A stretch of DNA of 64,000 nucleotides from Capitulum mitella (lineage: Eukaryota > Arthropoda > Thecostraca > Pollicipedomorpha > Pollicipedidae), in contig CP099839.1 of the NCBI GenBank assembly GCA_030062745.1, positions 20,903,324 through 20,967,323 on the forward strand, written 5' to 3'. A program made the translations under genes and the position numbers. Below, piece after piece: positions 27,001-39,000 of this stretch; position 1 is the first letter of the stretch, and each line of letters opens with the position of its first letter. The notes beneath the pieces were generated by a model, which searched no databases, had not been told where the DNA came from, and worked only from the letters and a program-made list of their open reading frames with translations.

Positions 27001-30000
27001 AAGGCAGCTGGGTCTGGCAATAACTAATACCATGTAATAAAAAGCAGGACGGGTGAATCAGTCCTATGCAGTACCGACATATACGTGTTTAATTTAATTT
27101 ATCTGAAGAAGATTCGAGCCTACCGCGTATTTCAATGCGTTTGGTTGAATATTTCAAGATTGGGTTCGACTCTTGTTTTTGGGACTCGAGTTTTGATTTT
27201 CAGGGTTTGAATCCTCATTTTCAGGATTCGAGGAGCCTCAAAATTCGAATCTATTCGAATCTTTTCGAGACCTGCAAATCCGAATCCTCAGATCTTGTGA
27301 CTGTAATCCCCGGAAAAAGTCAGTGGGATATTTAAGAAAATCGTTCCGATTTTTTATCTGTTTCCGGCATTTTTGTACATCTGTTCCTGTCCATGCAAGT
27401 CCAAGGATTTGTCGTGTATGGATTTTCTATAAATAAATGTCATTATTTGGTTCAAACCATTGATACTTTTGGATCAAATTTTACACTGATCAGGTTTCCG
27501 TCTCGGTTCCACCCTAGATTATTGGTTATGTCTTGACCACAAAACATGCTCTTTTGTATAAAAGTTATGGCCTGTAGAAACGTTTTTTATATTGGGCCAT
27601 GCAATGTTTTTAGTACGTCTGCGTCACCTGAACTGACATGACCCGATATAGCGTAACAATTTTTTGGATTTCCATTGTCACTCCAAATCATTTTTATGAA
27701 TAGATGACACAGATTAAGTATGCTTTGGTCACCAATGACATGACGATGAAGATATAAGCTGTTACTGGACGTAACCTGATGCGTCTATAGAAGACCCTAT
27801 TTGGCCGTTCTTACTAACGCTTTGGCTTTTTGAAGAAACATGGGTCATCGTAATTTAAAGTCCATCCTCCACATATCTTTATAGGTGTCACAATGTCGGC
27901 ACAGCCTTTATTCTCGTTTGGCCGTTGACCTAACCTGATAAAGCCCGAAGTCTTTCAAATACCTTTTGAATAATCTGTATGGCGTCTGAATAGCAGTTGT
28001 GCCATGATAGATTATACCTGCACTTTTCAAGTTTTGGGGTTCACGAAACGTCCCTGGAATCGTATAATTCCCTTTAATTCCTTTGCTGGTCGGGGAGCCG
28101 TGACGTGGCACGCTACAGGAAGCCAGCCGGAGGTAGACAGCTCAAGGTGGGAACAGCACCGTGACGCCACAGGAAGAGACCAGATGTGGGCGGAGATGTC
28201 TGCGGGCTGGCAAGCGGGAGTGACCGCGGCAGCAGCGGGAGCGGCAATGGGAGCGACAGTCGCGGCGGCGGGGCGACAGTGGCAGCGGCGGGGCCACAGT
28301 CGCAGCGGCGGGAGCGACTGTCGCCGTGTCGTTCCGCCGGAGGCCGGCCGCCGACACCGCGATATATTGCGGCCGAGTCCGGGCGGCGGCAGTGCGCACT
28401 TGCCAAGAGCAACAGCGGGAGCCCTTGGTCGTTCTGAAGGCTGGCGGCAGACAGTGTGTGTCGGCGACAGCAAGCAGCGACACCGTCGCGACACCGGAGC
28501 CCCGACTTCTGACTCACCTCCTGCCCAGGCGCCCGATACCGGACCCCCGTCTTTCCTGACCGCCGGCAGTGACGTCATCGTAGCACCAGGCCCGTGATTT
28601 GTCGACCCCCATAAAAAAACGGTAAAAGCACATATAGTGTAGTAGGTTGGTTAGGACACTTTTCCTGTAGCCCAACTCAGTTTTGGCCAGCACTCAGGCA
28701 GTTGTCGTCAAAGGTCGACGTCACAAATAATTTCCCATTGCAACCATGAGTTCACTGTAAATACATGGAAATTAAAGTCGGAGCAAAATGAGGATCGACA
28801 AGGTATCGCTGACACGGTGTTTTATACCTTTTCCAGAGACCCTTCTTCGTTGGGGGGGGGGCTGTGCCAGAAGGATGGCAACCCCTAGATGAAACAGATC
28901 AATGAATAATGCTAAACATGATGCATAACGATTTGTGAGTCGCTGAAAGTTCGTGTCAACCATATCCGATATCCGATTCTTGGCAATTTGATGAAATTAA
29001 ACTTATTAAAACTATTAAAATATTAAAAAAGAGAAAAGTAAACTTCGAACTGACTTGCCGCAAAACATCAGTGATATACCAAGCAGGGGAAGACGTAACA
29101 TTGTTGTACTAACTTGAGCGCGCAACATTTTTGAGTATTTTGCACCTCTGCATACCAGACCCACCCGACAACAGGGAGACGGAGGACACGAGCACAACCC
29201 ATCCCATCTTTGACATCTCTCTTTCTCTCTCTCTCTCTTTCTCTGTCTCTCTCAGTCGACTTCACGCAGACATTTCCACTATTTCCCTGGGAGACTGGAA
29301 TGATGTTGGCGCGCAGGAGGCTGAGGGCCACGTGGCTCACAGGTAACGAACAACACTCCAGGTGTGGCGCGTTCACAGACGCCTGAATTTGGCGCCCTGC
29401 CCTCCGCATGGAGTCCGTGGCCAACAATCTAAACGTGGAGCGTGGGCCCGGCAGCAAGGCCGAGGTAGCCGGCGGTAGCTGCACTGCGCAATGCCGTGCT
29501 GTTTCCGCACCATGCTCCGCTGGTTTCCTCTTCAGACAGCTGGGGCCTGTCATACTGCAGTGAAACTGCTGTAGAGCTTCCGTCCGAGATTTGGCACGGG
29601 GACCGTGCAGTATCCTCTAGGTCAGCTGTAGTGTATTTGTTGGGCGTCTTTCAAGGTGCTCTGGCTGCTCCTCACGGTGGGGTGTTTGCGTTACAGCTCT
29701 CTTACCAATACCTCTGCTGTGTCTTTTCAGAGCGGCGCAAAGATCAACATTTCGGACGGGTCATGTCCGGAGCGTATTGTCACAGTCACAGGAGCCACGG
29801 ATTCCATCTTCAAGGCCTTTACACTTGTCTGTCAGAAGTTCGAAGAGGTAAGGCTACTTCTGTCGGTATTTATCAATACATGCGGTGTGCACAGTGCTGT
29901 TTTGGTGTTCGAAAAGGTAAGAATACTTCTGTCGGCATTTATCAGTACGTCCGGCGAGCAGAAGACTGTTTTGGTCATCTGATAAAATAAAGCATGTATT

Positions 30001-33000
30001 TCCATGCCCATTTAACACAGTGAAGCTGGTTATTTGGCTTGAAGTTTACTCTGAATGCAGGTGTTTGCCGACTAATTCTCGCGTTTCGTCATCAGCTCGT
30101 GCTGAGCACGTTTACAAGTGCCTGCCCCTCGAGGCGCTGGAGTTGGAGTTTGGTCATTTAGGATTAAAGTAAATAGTCGATTCGTTACGAGCCAGATGTT
30201 GCTCAGCATGTGTCCAGCATAGTCTTGCGCCTTCATATCTGGGTATCCCTATCTCAGATGCATAATTTAACAAGCACAATACCCTTGCCAGTATCTGCTA
30301 CGTGGCCATCTTCGATAGTACATGGGGAGGGTTGGTACACCTCCTCCTCCTCCTCCCAGCCATTTTCGAACTTGACGTCATACAGCAGCGAGCTGAAAAC
30401 GAGCGAGTAGCATAATTTTTTAGCTACACGGTAACACCCCGTCTGACCCTTTTTCGGTGCGCTGTGAGTAACAGGTGACTTCACATGAAGTCACATTGAT
30501 GGATTAAGATTTTCATTGGATCCTACGGAACGTAATCTACAGAAAGTTTTTAAGTGTTTAAAACAATTTTTAACGATGAATACAAACTCGACCTAATGTG
30601 TTAATGCAAATCAGCGTTTTTGATTGTCTGAGGATTTCTTTGAGACTGCTTAAAAGCCACAAAAGGTCAGTGACCTCAGCTGATGGTTTTGGCCCAAGAT
30701 GGCCTTGACCCCAGTAAGTGCTACATTACATATGTTATTTACACCACGGATGACGCTCATGTATAAGATTTTTTCAGCCTAAGTATCGTAAAACGCCTAA
30801 AAAGTTTGATGAACAGGACTTTTTCGCCGCCGTGACGTGACTTTTCATGACACGCCATCGGAAAGAAGGTCATAGGTCATGATCTCCCATGGTACTGACC
30901 GCAGATTTACCCACAGTATGTCAAAAGACTCCATGGCTGGTTTTGCAACACTCCAGCACGATCCAAGCAGTCGTTCTTGAGCAACTTACAAAAAGTCTCA
31001 GGTTGTTACTCTCCCCTCTCCCCGTATCGGCGGGGGTTAATCCTATTCCCGGAGGGCTAGACGGTATGGCCGATTCCCGGCAGGCGGCGGATTCGGCCTC
31101 CCCCCGAGATCTCGAGAATTACACCTCCGATTTCATCTCAACAAACAGCAATCTATTTGCCATGACGTAAACTACACTTCAAAAAAACGAAATTTTGAAA
31201 ATTTTGAAGGGGTGGATGCAGGAGGCAAAAATGTCAAAATTGGGGGCACTTTGGACTTCTTGTAATTCCGTTGTTTATGGACCGATTTCGATGAAACTGG
31301 CTTGAACCGAAAGATTATGGATGGGACTTTTGCCATTGGTACACAAATTTGAAATTTTGATGAAATTTATAGGCATTCACAGGGTTTCAAAAATAGAAGG
31401 ATTAGTTTTATAAAAACTGAATGGGCAAAAAGGTTTAAGCCCTTTGTTAGCTTCTACTAGTCATGATATGTAAAAAAGTACGAATCGCATTACAATGTTT
31501 TTTTGATAATGTTAGCATAGGCGGTGCCAAGGACATGAAAAACGGGGAACTGTCAAGATCACCTGCTCTTCAGATCAACTTGTGATCTTTGACCTTAAAT
31601 GGTCTCCAGTGACCTTGGAGTCACCTGGAATAATCTCGTGTGCATTTAATATTATCTGTAAACGTTTTCAATCATTTGAATACTCTTTCAAAAATTTCAC
31701 TTTACGGCTAATGTGATATAGGGTACGCGCACTGACATTTTAAGTCATAGATCCGTGACCCGACCTGATATCGAGCTGAAACTTGATACACAAGTAGAGG
31801 GCATCCTCCTACATCATATGTATTCCGGGTTTGGCATTTCAGGAAATGGCGTCAAAATTATTATTATAAAACCAAATTTTGACTTTTGACCTTGACCTGA
31901 CCTTGTAAAATGACCTGAGATGAACAAAATTGTATTTTCATGTTGTCTAGCTATTTAGCTATACATCCATATAAAGTTTTAAGTTCTCTCTTAAACACTG
32001 TACTTTTGGCAGTCATTTTCCTTTTACCCTCAACAGGGCCGAAAATGGCCTGAGCTGCCTCCCAAAAACGTTGCCTGGCTCCGTCCTTGAGCAAAACAGG
32101 ATTTCGAAATTTTGCCACAGTACGTGGAAAGAATAGCTAGGAAGATTGACCAAGTTTCGTGAAGCTGCGTCAAAAGACCTGGAATTGGCAAGCAAAAAAC
32201 CCGAGGGGGTGAACTAGCCCCCCTGCCGGGAACAGGGTTAAGCAGCATGAGCAATCCTGTGTAAAACTTCCAGCATTTCCGGATCACCAGTGGGCAGAGG
32301 TATGCAGAATCATTCAAAACTTCATAACGGTAGTTGGAAATTTTGTGGAAGCCATTGAATACTCATGCTCTTTCCTAACTTTCTGTTGCATGCATTGTGA
32401 CAACATCTAATATCTGACTTTATTGGAGGTGGGTTCAGGAATATATTGGGACGGTTGTGATAAATTTAGGGATTATGCTCTTTACTGTATTCCAAGAGAA
32501 AGCCTCAGCATTTTTTTCCGCATCAAGTCAGATCAGGTCAAGTCAGGTCACGCAGGGATCGTGGACAAAGCACCGCGGTCTAGTTCCACAAATTAAAGTT
32601 GGATTGTTTACATTTAATATCAAATAAGACAGCTCTTCAAACGTGGCCAGAGCTTCATTACCGCGGCCATCCCGTGATTCCGGGGATGTCAGGACCGCGG
32701 CTATCCCCTGATTCCGGGGATGTCAGGACCGCGGCCATCCCCTGATGGCCAGGGTGTCAGATAAAACACATGACAGATATGCGGAACGTTACGGTGTTTC
32801 TTACGCTAGGTTTTAATCCTGTGGTTCCATTTAGGATATGGTCCGCATTCCGAGACGTCGTGAGAGGCAAGCTTGTTATTTATGGCTTTAGTAAATGCCC
32901 GAGATAACCTTATTAAGTTTCAGTGGTCATTAATTTCTTGAGTGTGTCTTCGGAAATAGAGCGACTAATCGGAATGCCTGATTGATGGGCCAACTTAATT

Positions 33001-36000
33001 TTTAGGCAGCCTATTATTGCCTTTTACCCAAATTAATTAATGCCAGCGAGATCAGCGTTGTTACAAAGTTACCAAATTCAAACGCTGCCGCGGGATCGCC
33101 CTGAGTCGCGGCAGACGTGCTGGAACATCACATTTCCAGCAGAGACCGGCTGAGGACATGAGACCGGCCAAGGGAACCCAGAAGGCTGGCTGAGGATGCC
33201 CAGGAAACCGGTCAAGGACACGCGGGAGACCGGCAGGGGACACCCAAGGGACCGACAGAGGGCACTCAGGGGACCGCCGAAACACATCCAGGAGACCGGC
33301 CGAGAACACTCAGGAGACCGGCCGAGGACACTCAGGAGACCGGCCGAGAATACGCAGGAGGCCGGCCGATAAGCTGCCGACGACTCTGTGACGTCATATG
33401 CAGGGGCTCAGCTGCACAAAGAGCGTCCAGCCCTCGGTGATGGCCACGTGGCAGCTAGCAGCTATTTCGCCCAGCCCCGAAGCCGGTCGGAGCACCACTC
33501 CAGTTGCCCGCCAGGGCACGAGTCCGAGCACGACTCCAGGCCACTGGTCAGTGTACCAGTTTGTCTGCTGGCAAGCAGTATGACTTTCTGTCCGAGTACG
33601 AGATGGACACCTGGTCAGCAGCGCGACCGCCAAACCAGCGATAAGCCAAACCAAGAAATCAGCCAGCACCTCAGCGGCAGCTAATATCCAGCAGGCACCT
33701 AGCCAGGATCTCCCTCAGGGCAGGGGGCCAAATGTCACATTTTGTCATATGCCACTGGCATATGGCGAAATTTCAAGGAAAAAGAAGCAATTCTATGTAA
33801 CTTGCTTGACATTTAAAGCACAGGAAAACGTATAATGTTTGCTTTTGCAATATATATTTGGTCACTACTCCGTATTCCTGCAAAATCGCTACGTATCTAG
33901 TGTACACCGCTTGGCCCAGGGGAGGCCATGGCCCCCCATGGTCTCCCCCCCTTGGCTACGTCCCTGATATCAGCGACCGTTCGTGTGCGCGGGGGTCTGA
34001 GACGACGGCCCGATCCCAAGGCTGGGGGAGAGAGGGGCCCATGGGCCCGATCCCGGAGCGAGGAGAGGAGAGGGGCTCCGAGGGCCGATCCCAGGGCGGG
34101 GAGGGGAGGGGCCCAGAGGCCCAATCCCAGGGTGAGTGAGTGAGAGGGTCCAGAAGCCCGATCCCAGAGCGAGGAGAGGAGAGGGGCTCCGAGGTCCGGT
34201 CCCGGAGCGGGGAGGGGAGGGCCCGGTGGCCGGGCAGCCTGGAGGCGAGGCGCCCATGCCCGCTGGTCGATGGTCGCAGCCGTAAATGGCCGAGCGAATT
34301 ATCGGCGGGCCGAGCCCGTGTCGCAGCAGAGGCGGCCGTCGGCCTGCGGTCTCAGGAGGAGGCCGGAGACGATGCGCTCCGCATAAGGCCTGATGGGGAA
34401 CGCTGCTCTTCAAATCGACGCCGCCGGCGTCGCCGACGTGCAGGGAGCCCGGGATTTTCTGCAGCGCCCCGGTGAGCTGGCACGGACGTAAATAATAGAT
34501 GGTCGGGTTTTGAGCGGACGGTGAGGACTATTTCCGTGGCGGGCGGTGCCGTTATCTTGGGGGGGGGGGCGCTTCTTTGTGCCAGACGCCGCCGAGCGTG
34601 ACAGCGATAACGCTCAGCTGAGGGGGAGGCAGCCGGCTCCACTCCGTTCACAAACGGTCCGCGTAGGCGAGTCCACCTGGCTCCGGAGACGGCCTCCAGC
34701 CGGCCTGGTCCCTCCTCCGCACTTGTCTCGGTCCGACCTCGGCCCCGGCCGGTACTGCGCGCCGTCTCAGAGGCAGTTCGTCGTCGACGTCGCTGTTGTC
34801 CCGCCTCCACCGAACAAGTGGCGGCGGCGACCTGCAGCCAAACTTCCGCCGTGACTTTCCGCTACCCGTCAGCCGACTGGTGGGCGTCCCGCCACGTACC
34901 GGTGGCGACCAGTCGTCCCACCGACCACCAACGGCGTCGGAGCGCCCTTTTATCCACCAGGTAGCCAATGGACATTAACAGTGGCCAGTCGTCCCACCAC
35001 CCACTAATCTCCCACTGGACGTCCCTCCACCCACTAGCCAACGTTTGGCCATACCATCAAGTATCAGCCGGCCACCGTCCGCCATTCGGCCAAGACACCA
35101 GATGTCGTACCATCTTTTTGTTAGGCTATTAAATGTCTGACTGGCCTCAGCCAGTCATTCGCCATCCCACCACCCAGCGACCTGCCACTGGGCAAACCCA
35201 TGCCTCACCAGCCTTACACCACATGTCACCTCGCCGGACGTAAACGTCACTCCACCACAATCCATCAGCCACCACACGTTCTTCCACTCAATCACGAGAC
35301 GTCCTACCACCAGCAAACCACCCAGGCCCGTGCATCCCACCACCTTCCAACAGGTCACTGACCCCACCACCAGTCATCGTGTCAAAGGGCGTCCCGCCAC
35401 GTGCTAGCTGGCCACTAGCTCTGGCCTGCGGACTTGCCAGCACCCACCACCGAGGGATGCCGCTTTTTTTGTGACGCTTCACGAACCCTTCTTGTGACGT
35501 GTCGTGGCCAGCCCACCAGCCACCGAGACGCTCCGGTCCCAGGCGGGCCCGGTTTTTTTCCGCTGCAGCTGGCACGGCTGATGCTCCAGGGGGCGATATT
35601 CTGGCCTGGCCGCTACGACTGCTGATTAATAGGCATGTCTAGCGCCCAACAATCGGCCGAGTGCGGCGCCGGCCGGCCCGGCCAGCGGCGGAGATTTACG
35701 TAGCCGTCAGTTGCGGCCAGCGTGGCCGCACCTGTGTCGTCCCGTCGTCGCCGGCTGCCGGCCACTTGGCAGGCCGTCGCGAGATCCGAACCGCGTGCAC
35801 AGACGCCGCCCTGTGTCACGGCCGGCTGAAAGGTCCCGCAGAAACGTGGCGCTGACAGTGCTGAGCAGAAGACGTGTGCTGCTGACTCTGTTCCGTCTGG
35901 TGGGCGCCGAGTGACCGCGTCATCAGTTTGCCCCATAACAGAAATAACTAGCCTGCTCCGTCTCATGTCTGCAGAAATGCAGCTGCGTCGAGACTGTTGG

Positions 36001-39000
36001 CTCTGTGCTCTGTGGTGTCCCTCAGGTCGGTTGTTTCCCGTCCGGTAACTTTACTAGCCCATCAACGGCAGCAATTCTCAGCAGGTGCGCAGTCGGAGCG
36101 GGTGCCCTCTTCTGCCTCTTCGGGATGGCAAAAGGGAGTCTGTCGTCCCGAAGTCATGAAGAGAATGAAGTCTGTTTTCATTTTCCTTGTGGTTGTTCCA
36201 TGCACCGCGATGTTTCCGAATTTTTGTCGACAGTTCATCACTGAGACAAATTAAAGGTGCTTGTCCCAGGTCCCGGGCTTCCCAGGTGCCACCAATAATG
36301 TAATATCTCTTCGGCTAACAAACTTGGTTTCCCTGGGAGTTAATGTAAGGTGCTTTGTGTCGTGGTGGACTGGGGTGGGACGTGGTTGCCTGGTGAAAGG
36401 TGGCGGGTGCAAAACCAAAGCAGTGCTGGGGTGTGGTGTGCCTTCTTCCTCTGCGTTGCGAGATGTATCATTTAAGCTGCGTACCTGCATTTCTCTGCAC
36501 ATGGGTTACGTGGTCTGCTCACTAACCACATTGTGAGTATCCGAAATACTTAATAGTGGATACTGATACTGATACTTCTGAGAGACGCATAGGGATGAGG
36601 CTATAGCTCATGGACGCATATTGGAGGCTCCTGGCATAACAGAACGTTGATGAGCCTGAGGCAGGGCATTCTGTGGTTCATTGCTCATCGTTAGTTACGA
36701 GACCCTAGAGAAATCTGAGGTCCAATCTGAACAGACGAAAAGCTTCTTGAGCCAACTGCAAATTTCGTACAAGAGTTGCGAGGCCGGAAGGCTAACCTTG
36801 GATACTAGGCACTGGACTGACATCAATGGGATCTTTCGAGATGTCCTCTGTTGGCGATGAGGGCTTAAGAAGGCGCTTTAATGATCACCATTGTTCTGTG
36901 GAGTTTCGGATGGGCTGGGCTGGGTACTCAGCGCGCTGTCACCGCATTCAGCCGTGCCTGTTCTGGTTCACGGCTCCAGCCTGAAGTCTCACGGTGGACT
37001 CCTTCACTGGCTGTGGTGTACGGAAATCATCTGCACCCAATCTGGCATCCCGAGTTCTAGTATGACTCGGTTTCTTTGTTTTTTGATGATATAATGTGCA
37101 GCTCTGAACTGGGGTTTTGCAGGCATGTGACGCTTCAAGTCTTCCAGACTTGAATATTTCGCCTGATGTGGAAACTGATACATGTCGACTGTTCATGACA
37201 CTTGACGAGTAGTATTTAACCAGCGAATATTCTGTGAACATTTAGACCATTCGCATTGTTATTAATATTATCGCTGTATTTTTCTATCATATTGTTTAAT
37301 ATTATTTGCATCATACCTTCTGTTTGCCATGGGCGTAAATAACCATGCACATCCGAGACATCGAGTCGGATGATTTCCCAGATGTGCCTTGACCTGCAGC
37401 CGCTGCCAAAGGGTCAACTTGCCTGGTGTCTTGAAACAGACCGACAACCGGCCTGGTCACGAACCCCACCGCCGCAGTCAGGAGGCAGACAGCCAACGAG
37501 ACACATAGACAGACAGACGAACGGGCGGACAGCCGGTCAGGTCTCGGTGCCGGGCTGCACTGCTTGTGCCCGCAGGCAGACGGCCGGCCGGCCGGTGCGG
37601 TCACGGTAGCGGGCGGCGCCGTTCTGCGCGCTCCAGACCGGCCCCGGCTGGCAGCCGGCCGCCTCTCGGTGCCGTCCCGGCCGGGCGGTCGATGCGCCGT
37701 CGGGCGCGCACAAAGGGGCCGCGGCCAGTTCGCCTTCCACCGGCGCACGCTGCTCTGGTCGCTCGAAAATGCCGGTCTCGGACAAGATTCACGGCTGCCG
37801 GCTGAATTCCCTGCGGTGCCGCCGTGGCCAGAGCCTGTGGACGCAGACCGTGGACGCCACCTCCAGCTGTGCGCCGTGGCCGCGACCTGCGGCTGTCTCC
37901 CTCAATAATCGCTGTGTCTGTTGACAATCCCCCCCCCCCCTCCCGAGCATTACGTTTGGACGCGTAATAAGTCGGCGGCGGCGCAGGAGAGTGGCGTGCC
38001 CCGTGCAGCGCTGCCGCCGCCGGGCGTCGCGCGCCGAGCGTCAGCCGTCGGTGGCCGTTCGGCTCGGCTCGGCCCGGCCCGGCCCGGCCCGGCCCGGCCC
38101 GCAGCCGACGCGGCGCGTGTTCAATATTTCCAATCTCACCTGGAGCCCGGGCCGCCTGGCCGGATCCTGGGCCGCCGCCGGCAACCAGCTGCAGCGCTCG
38201 TGGGATTGGCCCAATTCGCGACTTCCAGTGGCCAGTCAAGTAAATTAAAAGTTATCTGAAAACTCGCTGTGGCCGCTGATTGATTAAGTAAAGTTAAAAT
38301 TTCGTTCATTATTGGACGTAAACTTGACAACCAATGCACGGTGGGTGCAGCTGGGACGGCCCCACGTACCCGGCACGACGACCCCAGCAACAGACTGCCA
38401 CATGCACCTGGTACGACAGCCCAACATCGGACAACAACGGACAGCCACATGCATTACTACAGCCTTAACAAGAGCCGATCGTTTAATTGAGCCACGTCAC
38501 GTCGGAGGCACTCCGGCGGGGCGTTTGCCGCACTGGCGTCGTTACAGCCGGCCCTCGGTGTCGAGGGTGAGCGCCAAAACTGTCGGCCGACGCCGGAAGG
38601 AGGCCGGCGGGAGAGGGCAGAGCGGGTCGCGCCGTCCCGCTGCCGGCGCCAGCGGCCATCTTGGCTCGGCCGGAGACGTGCCGAGCGGCCGCGTCCGCCC
38701 GGCGGTGAGGCCCCTGGGCGCCAGACTCGCGGCTCCTTACCAATGGGACGGGCAGCGCTCGGGACGGAGCCGACCGGCAGGTCAGACCCGTCTGACCATA
38801 GGAAAGGCATGATCTGGGTCCGTAGGGGGCCTGGCTGGTATCCAGGGGCCTTAGGACAGGGATGGGCAGGGTCTGTAGTGGGCCTGGCTGGTATGTTATA
38901 CCCAGGATCCGTAGGACGGTGTCTGCAGTGGACCTGGCTGGTATGTCATACCCAGGGGTCTGTAGTGGGTCTAACTGGTACGTCATATCCAGGATTCATA

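Larger units (their letters stand above)
9031..29730 (+). other. Intron A-B, about 20.7 kb
   Basis: This is the largest intron, from donor gtgagg at 9031 to acceptor gtcttttcag at 29730. It alternates AT-rich stretches with GC-rich blocks at about 9340-10220, 14650-15130, 18520-19160, 20040-20720, 21960-22690, 23110-23580 and 28090-28600. It contains TTAA-bounded elements at 12746-13982 and 24807-25584, a perfect hairpin at 11036-11064, and the minisatellites listed separately. Open frames in the GC-rich blocks overlap on both strands and resemble no family I recognise, so I treat them as chance. Nothing is assignable in about 15500-17300, 17500-18500, 22700-23100 or 27310-28080. Confidence 0.8.

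Noticed and set aside
27121..27300. TTCGA-rich sequence considered as a tRNA gene
   Set aside because: No acceptor-stem pairing, anticodon arm or paired box A and box B; it belongs to the inverted GATTCGAAT repeat.
33897..35966. GC-rich block with open frames on both strands, considered as a separate gene or a CpG-island promoter
   Set aside because: No splice-consistent family motif, no start context or known domain; composition alone explains the open frames.
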